Source of the DNA: CAWHPS01 sp963831235
Lineage (GTDB): Bacteria > Fibrobacterota > OXYB2-FULL-49-7 > JAEUSG01
Length of the DNA: 63,328 bases
NCBI GenBank assembly: GCA_963831235.1
Contig: CAWHPS010000012.1
Location: 1-63,328 of the forward strand
Direction of reading: 5' to 3'
The notes below the pieces were generated by a model. It did no database searches, was not told the origin of the DNA, and saw only the letters and a program-made list of their open reading frames with translations. The position numbers and the translations under genes were made by a program. Positions 35,133-45,100 of this stretch are shown here, piece by piece; position 1 is the stretch's first letter, and every line of letters begins with the position of its first letter.

Positions 35133-35423
35133 TCAGCAGGAAGAACAAGCCTCAACAATAAACCCACTATCACCAAGCCGGCTTTTCCTGTGATCAATTA
35201 CAGCATCCTTTATGAAGCCTGAAAATCTTTTTTCAAATATTATTGAAAATCCTTCTTCATTCCGTTCAATATCATCCTCTTTCTTTTGCCCATCCAGGGC
35301 AATGCCAAAACGCGGCCCGCCTCAGCCGAACCCTTCAATAAAGATACGCATATAGGACTTTTGGCCATCAGCCTTTGCAAGGACCTTTTTCAACTGCTCT
35401 TTTGCGCGTTCTGTTATACGCAT
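35133..35423 (-). CDS. HesB-like selenoprotein with in-frame UGA
   Basis: 96 residues read through a TGA at 35322-35324. The start has GGGAGG upstream. Before the TGA comes MRIFIEGFG, and after it GGPRFGIALDGQKKEDDIE, giving GFG-Sec-GGPRFGIALD. This matches the HesB/IscA motif, where Cys is normal, and HesB-like proteins are an established bacterial selenoprotein family. The frame then runs on through FEKRFSGFIKDAVIDHRKSR to a C-terminal CSSC. A 6-bp stem with loop UGGAU lies 20-36 nt after the UGA, a good bSECIS position, with G second in the loop. The neighbour 13 bp upstream also has a UGA at a family Cys. No selA, selB or tRNA-Sec gene lies in this window. Confidence 0.8.
35286..35302 (-). 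promoter_or_regulatory. bSECIS-like hairpin of the HesB-like gene
   Basis: On the mRNA strand the arms are UUGCCC and GGGCAA with apical loop UGGAU. The hairpin lies 20-36 nt after the in-frame UGA. A G in the first two loop bases and a 16-37 nt distance are the established rules for bacterial SECIS elements, and both are met. Confidence 0.65.
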
Positions 35424-35436
35424 TAAACCCTCCCTA

Positions 35437-35604
35437 TTATTTGATGAACGAACTGAACATAAGCCCAATAACAGCACCGTACACGACGGCGGAGAGCGGA
35501 TGCCCTGTCAGGGCTCAGCCGCCATGACACCCGATGAAGCGGTAATATATAAAACCGCATACTCCGCCGATTATGACCGGCAATGCCTTAAGAACAAATG
35601 TCAT
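35437..35604 (-). CDS. DUF6132-type small membrane selenoprotein with in-frame UGA
   Basis: 55 residues read through a TGA at 35515-35517. The start has GGAGGGG upstream. It begins MTFVLKALPVIIGGVCGFIY, then YRFIGCHGG, Sec at position 30, then ALTGHPLSAVVYGAVIGLMF. DUF6132 proteins have two membrane spans and a conserved GCxSGTCPIT motif; here UGA replaces the second Cys of that motif. A hairpin with 6-bp stem and 5-nt loop lies 24-40 nt after the UGA. DUF6132 is not a selenoprotein family I know to be established, so this is a candidate new one. It follows ArsR and precedes HesB, making a redox or sulfur-related operon likely. Confidence 0.7.
35475..35491 (-). promoter_or_regulatory. bSECIS-like hairpin of the DUF6132-type gene
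   Basis: On the mRNA strand the stem CGCCGU-ACGGUG (one G-U pair) closes the loop CGUGU, 24-40 nt after the UGA; the loop itself is at 30-34 nt. G is second in the loop, as in the HesB hairpin. A second hairpin directly at the UGA (GCCCU-GAC-AGGGC) may compete. Confidence 0.5.
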
Positions 35605-35668
35605 GATACCCCTCCATGAAATATTTTAATATTCGAATAAGCTTATATTTATTGAATAAAAAAAAAGC
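35605..35668 (-). promoter_or_regulatory. ArsR-type operator and leader of the selenoprotein pair
   Basis: The 64-bp gap between arsR and the DUF6132-type gene has a perfect 10-bp palindrome TATTCGAATA (35630-35639) near TATTTATTGAATAA. Imperfect 12-2-12 AT-rich palindromes like this are typical ArsR-family operators. A GGAGGGG ribosome-binding site follows. Confidence 0.5.
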
Positions 35669-35932
35669 CTATTTCAGGGCCCCGATAATTTTGCTCGCTT
35701 CTTTACTTCTGACCGAATAAAGTACCTGGTTCCCATCCCGTTTCCCTTCGATTATTCCAGCTGCCTTCAATATCTGAAGATGCTGGGACACGGTAGGCTG
35801 GGGTACTCCTGTGCAATGCACCATGGCAGCCACGTTTCGCTCACCTGATAGCAGACCATCGACAATGCAAAAACGAACAGGATGCCCCATTGCTTTCAGA
35901 ATATCGGCCTTGAATTTATGGCTGTTGTTCAT
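35669..35932 (-). CDS. ArsR-family winged-helix repressor
   Basis: 87 residues from the ATG at 35932 (the frame is open to 35980, but the operator occupies that part). The winged helix reads ILKAMGHPVRFCIVDGLLSG, then GVPQPTVSQHLQILKAAGII and KRDGNQVLYSV. Cys residues lie in RFCIV and VHCTG. The metal-site ELCVCD of ArsR itself is missing, so it may sense redox or reactive sulfur species through its Cys pair, as do BigR/SqrR. It heads an operon with two Sec-encoding genes, so it probably controls them. Confidence 0.85.
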   Translation of the reverse strand: MNNSHKFKADILKAMGHPVRFCIVDGLLSGERNVAAMVHCTGVPQPTVSQHLQILKAAGIIEGKRDGNQVLYSVRSKEASKIIGALK

Positions 35933-35950
35933 ATTAGAATATCTTAATAT
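35931..35950 (-). promoter_or_regulatory. Operator-like palindrome overlapping the arsR start
   Basis: ATATTA and TAATAT arms flank GAATATCT, so the 20-bp site is nearly a perfect palindrome. It covers the start codon of the ArsR gene (35930-35932), the classical place for autorepression. It shares the TATT/AATA character of the second site at 35630. Confidence 0.45.
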
Positions 35951-36134
35951 AAAGATAATATAATTTATAGAAACAATCAATGGAAAGACTGCATTTCAGC
36001 TGTTTTACATTTATACTGAATTACGAATCGCATGTCTACCTGAGAAACCTTTTTCACGAATCTCGTCTTAGCATTCTTAAAAGCTGGATATAATTTCCAG
36101 GCAATTTCTATATTTAAAACACGAAAGCCGAATT

Positions 36135-37523
36135 ATGATTCTTTTCAGATACATTTTACGTGAGCATATTGCCCCGTTCTTTTATTCTTTCTTTGTTATT
36201 ACATTTCTATTTGTCATGGATTGGATTCTATCCATGATCGACAGCATATTTTCCAAAGGGCTTGGGGTATCCGATGTCCTTCAAATGTTCATCCTTAATA
36301 TGGCCTGGATGATTGCGCTGTCAGTGCCCATGTCCGTACTCGTTGCGGCACTTATGGCCTACGGACGGCTTTCATCCGACAATGAAATCACAGCCCTTAA
36401 ATCAGCCGGCGTGCACTCCTTCAGGATAATACTTCCATCCCTTATTATGGCAACACTCCTTGCTGTAGGTCTAATTTACTTCAATAACAATATACTGCCT
36501 GAATCAAATCACAAGGCAACAATGCTAACCATGGACATAATGCAAAAACGGCCTGCTGCATATATAAGGGAAGGATTCATCATCGATGACTTCAAAGGGT
36601 ACAAAATAATCGTGGGGAGGGTCAATCAGCTTTCAGGTGAAATGAAGGACGTTAAGATTTACCAGGAGGAACAGGGGCGTGTTACACTCACCTTTGCAAA
36701 ACGCGGTTATATAAATTATATAAACCACGGCAAAATCATCAGGTTCACACTGGAGGACGGTGAAAGCCATAGGGAAGATGCCGAGAAGCCGGGTGATTAT
36801 TTCCGCAGCGAATTCACAAGACAGATTATATACATTGATAATGTTGAAGAATCAATGCAGCATACATCCGTCCAGGAGCGTGGGGACAGGGAAATGAGTT
36901 CACGCATGATGCTTGATAAGGTAAAAACATTCAAGACCGGCAAGGAACGCGAGGAAGCGGAGATTTTAAAAAGCATCAAGGCAGGAGATTCCTCATTTGG
37001 GAAAACTTTGACAAATGTCCAGCCATCAGCGTTTGATTTTACAAAGGTCACCTCAGCTGATTACCATAAGGTACTTTCCGATGAAAGACAAAAAGCACTT
37101 CTTTTGTCCCGCAAAAAATACTCACTTATGAATTCTGATCAGTTGATCAGCAAGTATATGGTTGAAGTACACAAGAAATACTCTATCCCGGCAGCCTGCC
37201 CTGTATTCATACTCATAGGCGCCCCTTTGGGCGTACTTGTCCGAACAAGCGGTATCGGAGTTGGTGTTTCATTCAGTCTGGGCTTTTTCATATTATATTG
37301 GATTTTCCTTATCGGCGGTGAATGGCTTGCGGACAATATGATAATACAGCCATGGGTTGCCATGTGGGGCCCAAATATTCTTCTGCTTGGTGCGGGAATA
37401 TGGCTCTTCACAAGAATGTTGAGGGAGAAGGACTTTGCCTTGATGACAATCATGCTCATCCGCATAAAAGTCCTTTTAATAAAATTATTTTCCTCTATTT
37501 TAAAAAAGACCTCATCAAAATGA
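36135..37523 (+). CDS. lptF: LptF, lipopolysaccharide export permease
   Basis: 462 residues of the YjgP/YjgQ family: an N-terminal trio of spans (PFFYSFFVITFLFVMDWI, LQMFILNMAWMIALSVPMSV), the SSDNEITALKSAG cytoplasmic motif near residue 80, a large periplasmic beta-jellyroll, and a C-terminal trio (FILYWIFLIGGEWL). LptF and LptG form the inner-membrane part of the LPS bridge with the LptB ATPase. A longer-than-usual middle (KTFKTGKEREEAEILKSI) appears before the last spans. It ends in an ATGA overlap with lptG. Confidence 0.92.
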   Translation: MILFRYILREHIAPFFYSFFVITFLFVMDWILSMIDSIFSKGLGVSDVLQMFILNMAWMIALSVPMSVLVAALMAYGRLSSDNEITALKSAGVHSFRIILPSLIMATLLAVGLIYFNNNILPESNHKATMLTMDIMQKRPAAYIREGFIIDDFKGYKIIVGRVNQLSGEMKDVKIYQEEQGRVTLTFAKRGYINYINHGKIIRFTLEDGESHREDAEKPGDYFRSEFTRQIIYIDNVEESMQHTSVQERGDREMSSRMMLDKVKTFKTGKEREEAEILKSIKAGDSSFGKTLTNVQPSAFDFTKVTSADYHKVLSDERQKALLLSRKKYSLMNSDQLISKYMVEVHKKYSIPAACPVFILIGAPLGVLVRTSGIGVGVSFSLGFFILYWIFLIGGEWLADNMIIQPWVAMWGPNILLLGAGIWLFTRMLREKDFALMTIMLIRIKVLLIKLFSSILKKTSSK

Positions 37524-38623
37524 GCAAGCCCACCCTGATACAGATGTACATACTGAAGAGGTTTTTTTCTACCTTGCTTTTATGCACATTCTCAATGCTT
37601 ATCATTTACATTGTTGTGGACTACACAGGGAAAATCGGAAAATTCAGTAAAGCACCGCTTCATACCGTAGCCTATTATTATATTTTTGTAATCCCATACA
37701 TATTGAACCTGATAATTTCAATCATAATGCTCCTGACCTCCATGTTCACAATGGGCGGGCTCGCCAAACACAGCGAGATTACGGCCATGAGAAGCGCGGG
37801 GCTCTCGGTCTTTTACATAACAAGACCTGTTATTTATTTTGCGATCATGCTGATGTTCCTTAATGTTATTCTAAATGAAACCCTTTACCCTAAGGCAAAC
37901 CGGTTAAGAGAGAAAATGTACAATACCCTTATCAAACAGCAACCCCGCCCGGTTTACACCCCTCGTTACGCATTCATTTATATAGGCAAAAACAACATCA
38001 TATACCATTTCAAAGGCAAGTATGACCTCAAACAGAAGCGGGGAGAAGATGTTGATATTGAATTTTATGAGCACAGCAAATTATATAAGAGAATAAGCTG
38101 CCGGACATTTGAATGGGCAAAAGACCGGTGGATAGCAAAAAACGGCGTTGAAAGGACCATGTACAACGACAGCGTAACATCCCAGCAGTTCAGCCTCCTC
38201 TCGGATTTTCCAAGACAAATCCTGGAAACTCCGGATGATATTCTGAAAGAAAAAAGGCTGCCAGAGGAAATGAATTTTATTGACCTTAATGCCTATATAG
38301 ATGACCTGAAACGGGCCGGAGAAAATCCACAGGCCATAATAAGGTTAAGGGCTGACCTGCAATATAAATTGTCCCTGCCTTTTATCATATTTATTGTTGT
38401 AATAGTCGGGGTTTCCCTCACGGTTAAGGCAGGACGAGGCGGAATGGCTGGGGTATTCGGCATTGGACTTCTTATAGGCTTTTTTTATTACTTCCTGGTC
38501 AATCTCGGAGTCGGACTTGGTGAAAGCGGGACCATTAATCCGGTACTCGGGGCATGGCTGGGGAACCTTATTTTTTTCCCAATAAGTCTTTTTTATTTCT
38601 GGAAGGTGACGAAAAAAGAATGA
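37520..38623 (+). CDS. lptG: LptG, lipopolysaccharide export permease
   Basis: 367 residues from the ATG at 37520, which overlaps the lptF stop by 4 bp; the frame is open further upstream but without family similarity. It shows the LptG plan: MSKPTLIQMYILKRFFSTLL start, spans, AKHSEITAMRSAGLSVF cytoplasmic motif near residue 90, a periplasmic jellyroll and C-terminal spans. Translational coupling with LptF suits an obligate heterodimer. The stop overlaps the start of the GGDEF gene. Confidence 0.92.
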   Translation: MSKPTLIQMYILKRFFSTLLLCTFSMLIIYIVVDYTGKIGKFSKAPLHTVAYYYIFVIPYILNLIISIIMLLTSMFTMGGLAKHSEITAMRSAGLSVFYITRPVIYFAIMLMFLNVILNETLYPKANRLREKMYNTLIKQQPRPVYTPRYAFIYIGKNNIIYHFKGKYDLKQKRGEDVDIEFYEHSKLYKRISCRTFEWAKDRWIAKNGVERTMYNDSVTSQQFSLLSDFPRQILETPDDILKEKRLPEEMNFIDLNAYIDDLKRAGENPQAIIRLRADLQYKLSLPFIIFIVVIVGVSLTVKAGRGGMAGVFGIGLLIGFFYYFLVNLGVGLGESGTINPVLGAWLGNLIFFPISLFYFWKVTKKE

Positions 38624-40365
38624 GACCTAGAAAAACCCATATTACCCTGATGGTACTTATCTTTCTTGCAGGCCTTTTACTTGGGCACTCTCTCGTATTC
38701 CCATTTGTGGTTGTGCTGGCATTTGCCGCTGTTGTCGTATATCTGTTTGTCTATAGACGCGCAGTAAAACCGGTCCAGGACAAATCCACTGAAAAACCGG
38801 ATGATCCTCCTGATTTTGTGCGTGAAGAAGTCATCGACGGCATGACTGACACCTCAATGCGCGCCCTTAGCCCTGAATACAAACGTAAGATCAGAAATGA
38901 GATCGAGCTCGCCATTCTTGACGCCCTCGGAACGCTCCTTGAAATGCTTAAGAACGTTGTGCCATATCATACAGCAGCCCTTTTCCGCCGCGGAAAGACT
39001 GATGTCATTTACCTGTTCCTTTACAATTCGGACAGCAACAACATCCTTCTTGGCGAGGCGATAACCTATGGATCCGGCCTGGTAGGTCAGGTGATGAAGG
39101 AAAAAGAAGGACGCATTATCTCTGAGGGGGATATCCGTTCCCCGTCAACAACACTCCTTTACTATAAGGAAAATGAAGGTATAAAATCGTTCCTCGGTGT
39201 CCCAATCACCGTCGAGGGCTCATGCCGCGGAGTGGTTGTGGTTGACTCCAAGGAAAAGCATGCTTTTGACGAAAACATGAAGCACCACATGGAACTTTTC
39301 GCGCATGTGGCCGGAATCATCCAGTTTTATGCATATCTGCAGCTTGAAAACCGAATAGATCGCAACAAGGTAACAGCCCTTTCCTCGCTCCAACGCAACT
39401 TCTTCAAGCTTAGTACAGAACAGGAGGTAATCAACATGCTTGGGGAGATACTTGACACCCTTGTACGCAATACCCGTATCACCGTTTGTCTTGAGGAAAG
39501 CAAAAAGGGCTATGGAAAGATTTATTATGTCAAGGGGGCAGACGAAGAATATTTCAAAGACTACTCATTCCCATTCAGTGAAAAGGGCCTTATAAGTTTG
39601 GTTTTCGAAAAAAGATCCGTTGTCAAACGCAAATTTGATCCGGGCCGTTATGTCCCGCGTTTTTCCGTGCGTGAAAAGGTCAACCACGAAATTCAGTCGA
39701 TACTTGCGGTGCCAATCCCTTCAGGCGACGGAGAAAGCTGTATCGGTGCAATCGCGCTCGAGAGCGGGATGGCAAGCCATTATTCCCAGATTGATGCTGA
39801 AAACATCCAGAACCTGGCGAACGCCACAGGGCTCGCCATAGAAAAGATCAAGATGCTGAGCACCCAAACGCATCTTGCGACGATAGACGGTTTAACCGGC
39901 CTTCCCAATCACCGCGAATTCCAGAATGCCCTTGACAAACGATTGAAAAGGGCGAAGCGAATGAACTCTGAAATAGGTGTGATAATAGCAGACATAGATT
40001 TCTTCAAGAAGATAAATGATACACACGGTCATCCTGCCGGAGACCTAATATTGAAGAATGTCGCTGATGTTCTGCAGGGTTGTATAAGAAAGGACGTTGA
40101 CTTTGTGGCGCGTTATGGGGGCGAGGAATTCGCCTGCATACTCGAATCAGGCGAAACCATGGCACTTGAGACAGCTGAACGTATACGCTCCGCAATGGAA
40201 AAAGCTGTATTCGACATCGGCCACGAGAAGATTTCCGTTACCATGAGTTTCGGTGTGGCCCTGTTTCCGCTTGACTCCGCGCATAAGCAGCAGCTCATCG
40301 AACGTGCAGACAAGGCCCTTTACAGCGCAAAGAAGGGCGGAAGAAACCAGGTCAAGAAATACTGA
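38620..40365 (+). CDS. GAF-GGDEF diguanylate cyclase, membrane-anchored
   Basis: 581 residues from the ATG at 38620 (4-bp overlap with the lptG stop). Two N-terminal spans (LMVLIFLAGLLLGHSLVFPF and VVVLAFAAVVVYLFVY) are followed by two GAF-like modules (about 100-260 and 270-420) and a GGDEF domain with DIDFFKKINDTHGHPAGD and RYGGEEFAC. The active site is intact (GGEEF). The inhibitory I-site appears altered: KDVD where RxxD is usual. It would make cyclic di-GMP in response to a ligand bound by its GAF domains. Coupling to LPS export genes is a position observation only. Confidence 0.9.
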   Translation: MRPRKTHITLMVLIFLAGLLLGHSLVFPFVVVLAFAAVVVYLFVYRRAVKPVQDKSTEKPDDPPDFVREEVIDGMTDTSMRALSPEYKRKIRNEIELAILDALGTLLEMLKNVVPYHTAALFRRGKTDVIYLFLYNSDSNNILLGEAITYGSGLVGQVMKEKEGRIISEGDIRSPSTTLLYYKENEGIKSFLGVPITVEGSCRGVVVVDSKEKHAFDENMKHHMELFAHVAGIIQFYAYLQLENRIDRNKVTALSSLQRNFFKLSTEQEVINMLGEILDTLVRNTRITVCLEESKKGYGKIYYVKGADEEYFKDYSFPFSEKGLISLVFEKRSVVKRKFDPGRYVPRFSVREKVNHEIQSILAVPIPSGDGESCIGAIALESGMASHYSQIDAENIQNLANATGLAIEKIKMLSTQTHLATIDGLTGLPNHREFQNALDKRLKRAKRMNSEIGVIIADIDFFKKINDTHGHPAGDLILKNVADVLQGCIRKDVDFVARYGGEEFACILESGETMALETAERIRSAMEKAVFDIGHEKISVTMSFGVALFPLDSAHKQQLIERADKALYSAKKGGRNQVKKY

Positions 40366-40403
40366 TCAACCAAGTTGTTTATCATGATATGGAATCATAA
40401 ACA

Positions 40404-41324
40404 ATGTCAAAAGTAAAGACATACCTTGGGCTGGACATTGGCGGAACAAAATCCGCTGCGATAATAGGAACCTCCACAGGCAGACTTTTGGAAAGGATTG
40501 AATGGCCGTCGAATGCAAAATCCGGCTATAAGCCGATGTTGTCGGTAATAAAAACTAAAGCTGGTGAAATGATGTTAAAATATCCCGGGATATCATCGGT
40601 AGGTGTTTCGATTGGCGGTCCTCTTGATGCTAAAAATGGGATAATACAATCGCCTCCAAATCTGCCGGGCTGGGACAATATTCCCTTGAAAAAGATTCTT
40701 GAGAAGGAATTTTCATTGCAGGTGCATGTGGACCACGATGCCGGAGCCTGCGCGCTTGCCGAATATTACTGGGGTGCTGCAAAGGATTTGCACAGTGTTG
40801 TCTATCTCACATGCGGGACCGGATTCGGATTAGGGATTATAATTGACGGTAAAATTTACTATGGCGCATACGGCCACAACTGCGAAATAGGACATGCCAG
40901 ATATGCGGGTAAAGGTCCTGTTGCTTTTGGGAAAGCCGGCAGCTTTGAATCATATTGCGCAGGTTCATCCCTTGGCAGAATTGCGGCCTGGAAGTTTCCG
41001 TCAATATGGCCCAAGGCTCCGGCATCAGATGAGATCGGAAAGCTTGCTAAAACCGGGAACAGGTATGCCATGCAGGTCGTGGAGATTAATGCAACTGCAG
41101 TTGGCCGAGCCTGTTCGCTGTTGGCCGATATGATTTATCCTGACATGATAATTTTAGGGAGTCTGGCAAACCATCTGGGGAAACGCTGGATTCAAATGGT
41201 GAAAAGAGTGTTCCACCATGAAGTTCTTCCGGCTGCCCGAAAAGTCTGCATGATCACCCCATCGATACTGGGCAGGAGGCTGCAGGATTATTCAGCCATC
41301 GCAGTGGCACACAGAAGAGGTTAA
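40404..41324 (+). CDS. ROK-family sugar kinase
   Basis: 306 residues with the ROK fold: the phosphate-binding LGLDIGGTKSAAI (residues 8-20), DHDAGACALAEYYWG near residue 113, CGTGFGLGIIIDG near residue 138 and the sugar-binding GHNCEIGHARY near residue 155. The usual zinc motif (CGCGxxGCxE) is replaced by VAFGKAGSFESY, so the protein lacks structural zinc. It probably phosphorylates glucose or a related sugar. It lies 38 bp after the GGDEF gene. Confidence 0.85.
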   Translation: MSKVKTYLGLDIGGTKSAAIIGTSTGRLLERIEWPSNAKSGYKPMLSVIKTKAGEMMLKYPGISSVGVSIGGPLDAKNGIIQSPPNLPGWDNIPLKKILEKEFSLQVHVDHDAGACALAEYYWGAAKDLHSVVYLTCGTGFGLGIIIDGKIYYGAYGHNCEIGHARYAGKGPVAFGKAGSFESYCAGSSLGRIAAWKFPSIWPKAPASDEIGKLAKTGNRYAMQVVEINATAVGRACSLLADMIYPDMIILGSLANHLGKRWIQMVKRVFHHEVLPAARKVCMITPSILGRRLQDYSAIAVAHRRG

Positions 41325-41439
41325 TGGGTAATTGTCATTATATTGCTGTCTGAAGGTCGTCTCATGTGGATATTTGAACCTTCTTCGATTTATCATTAGT
41401 GAAGCAGGTCAAGATTTTTTTTTCGTCTGATCCATTCCA

Positions 41440-42090
41440 ATGGCGCATGATACTGCAAGACATTATATTATAACCGATATGATTCCAATTTTTATCAGAT
41501 TTTTAATTATTATTCTTGTGCTTTATTCATTTTCCCTTGGCTTTAAGGGATTCAAAAACAAAGCCGAAGCCCAGGCTGAGATGGATAAAATCTACGGCAC
41601 AGGAGAAGACAGTATATCTGCAGATGAATGGCGCAACAATTATACGTCCATTGCCAAATTCATGGAGACCGTAACAAAAGGCACAAAAGAAAAAATCTTT
41701 GTGATCTATACTGACGACAAACAGCTTGATGCAGTTAAAATGCTCTGCGCGTTTCTTACACGCAAACGTGGGGCCGGAAACGCGCTTGCCCATCCTTATA
41801 AATACGGTGTCTATCCGGTTAAGATATCCTGTGTGAACCTGGAAAATCTGCGCAGATACAAATCATTCCTTCTTGGTGCGCCGGACTGTATTCCTTTCCT
41901 TGATCGTATGGCTAAAAAGGGAAAGCTGTCCTTGTCTAGCACAAAGGCCCAATTCAAGCTGTTCGCTCGTCCAAACTGCATGGCAATAGCCTGTGGAAAA
42001 AGTTCAATGTACCTTGAACTTGTGAGGGTCTTCCTGCGCTCCTTTCCGGACTTTGACGACGAATGCTACAGTTATTTTTACATGAATTAA
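41440..42090 (+). CDS. Hypothetical protein with one N-terminal membrane span
   Basis: 216 residues (203 if started at the ATG at 41479). A single span (FIRFLIIILVLYSFSLGF) is followed by a basic region and a soluble part: NKAEAQAEMDKIYGTGEDSI, EKIFVIYTDDKQLDAVKML and FLLGAPDCIPFLDRMAKK. The last may be an alpha/beta domain. No family was recognised. Its 3' end runs into the region before mfd, with 29 bp between the stop and the mfd start. Confidence 0.55.
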   Translation: MAHDTARHYIITDMIPIFIRFLIIILVLYSFSLGFKGFKNKAEAQAEMDKIYGTGEDSISADEWRNNYTSIAKFMETVTKGTKEKIFVIYTDDKQLDAVKMLCAFLTRKRGAGNALAHPYKYGVYPVKISCVNLENLRRYKSFLLGAPDCIPFLDRMAKKGKLSLSSTKAQFKLFARPNCMAIACGKSSMYLELVRVFLRSFPDFDDECYSYFYMN

Positions 42091-42119
42091 TCCGTAAATC
42101 CAATTTCCTTGAAGAGCCC

Positions 42120-45100
42120 ATGAACCTAAAAGAATTTCTTGATTCAATTACCACACCGGCCATTGAATCCTGGCTGTCCGAAATTGAAGCAGGCAGGAAC
42201 ATTGCATGCTCGGGAATCACAGGATCGCTGAAAGCAGTACTCCTTTCAAAACTCTTTTCACGGACAGGGAAAACAATTCTTGTCAACCTTAAGGGTTCGG
42301 GTGAGATGGACAGGATGGAGGCCGATCTCAAGGCTTTAATCGGCAATGAATCTGTTTTTCTTTTTCCGGCTTATGATACCATGCCGTTCGAAAAAAGACG
42401 GCCGCATGGGCGCATAATAGAAGAGCGCCTTCGTACATTTGATGCCCTGACATCGGGCAAAACTGGGATAATTGTGGCTGACCTTCAGGCAATCCTGATG
42501 AAGGTAGTGTCCCCGTCCTATTATAAACAGCAGACCCTTGACATAAAGCATGGCGAAGAGATCGACAGGGAGATGCTGCTTCAGTGGCTTTTGGATCACG
42601 GATTTACAAGCATCCCCATGATAGACGGTGTGGGCCAGTTCAGCATACGCGGCGGCATTCTTGACATCTTTCCATATCTACAGGAATATCCGATTCGTCT
42701 GGAGTTTTTCGGCGATACAATCGACTCGATCCGTTGTTTTGACATATTCACACAGAGGTCGCTTGAACGGTTGAAGGATGTGAGGCTAATCCCGATGCGG
42801 GAGGTTTCAACACCCGCACAAACTGAGGCTGTTCCCGACGACGCATCCGAATGGAGCCTTAATGATGTGGCTCATGGATCACTTCCTTTTTTCGGTTTCC
42901 TTCCATCAGATTCACTCCTTGTTTTCGATGAAACCGGAAACATCAAGAGGTCCCGGGAGGATTTTCTGCAGCTTATGGAAGCAGCGCCACATGATGACAT
43001 TAAATCGAGACTGGAATCAATCCTAATATCAGACGCCGAACTAGACAATATTTTAAATCGATTTATAAACATAAAAATAAACACATTCCGCGAAGAAGGA
43101 GATCTCTACCTTGACAGTCAGCCACAGCCGCCTTTCTTAAAAAAAGGGATTGGTTTTTTTGAAGAGTTTCGCACAATGATAGGCAACGGCTTCTCAATAA
43201 CCGTGACATGTGAGAATGTCGGACAGGCAAAAAGATTCTCAGAACTGGCGGATGGCGAAAAGGTCCCTGTTTCGGTTGTACTTGGAAACCTTGAAGAGGG
43301 ATTCATACTTAATAGTGTTAAAATCGCTGTGCTAAGCGAAAACCTGCTTTTCAATCGTTATCAGAAACGCATCCGGTTCAGAAAGTACAAGGGAGGGACA
43401 ACATTACACCACGTCTCTTCCCTCAAAGCAGGCGATTATGTTGTTCATGAGGACCACGGAATAGGACGCTTTTTAGGCCTTGAGCGGGTAATTCTGGGCC
43501 GCCTGGAAAAAGACTGCATACGCATAGAATATGCCGAGAAAGCCATGCTCTCCGTGCCTGTTGAGGACTTAAACAGGGTCCAGAAATACATGAATGGTGA
43601 GGATGGAGGAGCTCCAGAACTTTCAGTCATCGGAGGAAGGGCATGGGCAAAGGCCAAATCAAAGACAAAGGAAGAGCTGAACCGTATCGTGCAGGGCCTT
43701 GTTGAACTTTATGCGCAGCGTCATTTTTTCGACGGTTCGGCATATCCTGAAGATTCATCCTTGCAGAAAGAATTCGAGGATTCCTTTATTTACGATGACA
43801 CCCCTGACCAGAAACGGGCCGCAGAGGAAGTCAAAGCGGATCTTATGAGTAACAAGCCCATGGACCGGCTTGTTTGCGGGGACGCTGGTTTCGGAAAGAC
43901 AGAAGTTGCCATGCGTGCAGCCTTCAAGGTGGTCGAGGCAGGCAAACAGGTGGCGATTCTTACACCAACCACCCTCCTGGCTTATCAGCATTTTCATTCG
44001 TTTTCAGAACGTTTCCGGGATTACCCCGTTAAAATCGGGATGGTCAGTCGCTTTATGAGCAAAAAGGAGAATGAGGAGACCCTGAAAAAAGTGAAGGATG
44101 GCGGGGTTGATATTATAATCGGCACCCACAGACTTTTATCAAATGATGTATCTTTCAAGGACATAGGCCTTCTTATTATCGACGAGGAGCACAAATTCGG
44201 CGTAAAACACAAGGAAAAAATAAAGGAAATGAAGGCTGAACTTGACGTCATGACGATGACAGCCACACCAATACCAAGAACACTCCAGTTTTCACTTCTT
44301 GGAGTCCGCGACATGTCGCTCATCAATACCCCACCACGAAACCGAATCCCAATCGAGACCCGTGTTGTTGAGGAGGACCGTTTCGTACTACGCGAAGCCG
44401 TGTTGCGCGAAAAGGCAAGGGGCGGTCAGATTTACTATGTACACAACAGGGTGGAGACAATAGATCATGCTGCTGAAATGCTTAAAGAAACAGTTCCAGG
44501 AATCAGCATATCGGTCGCCCACGGTCAAATGGATGAAAACGAACTGGAAGATGTCATGGTTCGTTTTCTTGAAAGGGAAACCGACGTTCTTGTCTGTTCC
44601 GCGATTATTGAATCAGGACTCGATATACCCAATGTCAACACAATCATAATTGCAAGTGCAGATCGTTTCGGTCTTTCGCAGCTATATCAGCTGCGCGGGC
44701 GTGTGGGCCGCTCTTCCATCCAGGCGTATGCCTATCTTATGGTACGCTCTTTTGCCGAACTCACCAATGATGCGCGCCATAGGCTCAAAGCACTTGAACA
44801 ACTGACCGAGTTCGGATCAGGCTACAGGGTCGCCATGCGAGACCTTGAAATTCGCGGAGCGGGCAACATGCTCGGCATGAAACAGCACGGCCTTATGTGC
44901 CAGGTAGGGTTTGAAATGTATAACTCCATGTTGAATGACGCAGTGCTTGAGATAAAGGAGAACCGCAAGATAACACGTACAAACCCGACTATTCGGATAG
45001 AATCACGCGCCTTTCTGCCGGCTGAATATATTCCTGATACCCCTCAACGCCTTGAAATATATCATCGCATGTCCCGCATAGGAAAATTTCAGGAAATAAG

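Noticed and set aside
35133..35604. Alternative genetic code with UGA as Trp or Gly
   Set aside because: UGA ends many intact genes here (for example lptF, lptG and the FRG gene), so it is a normal stop.
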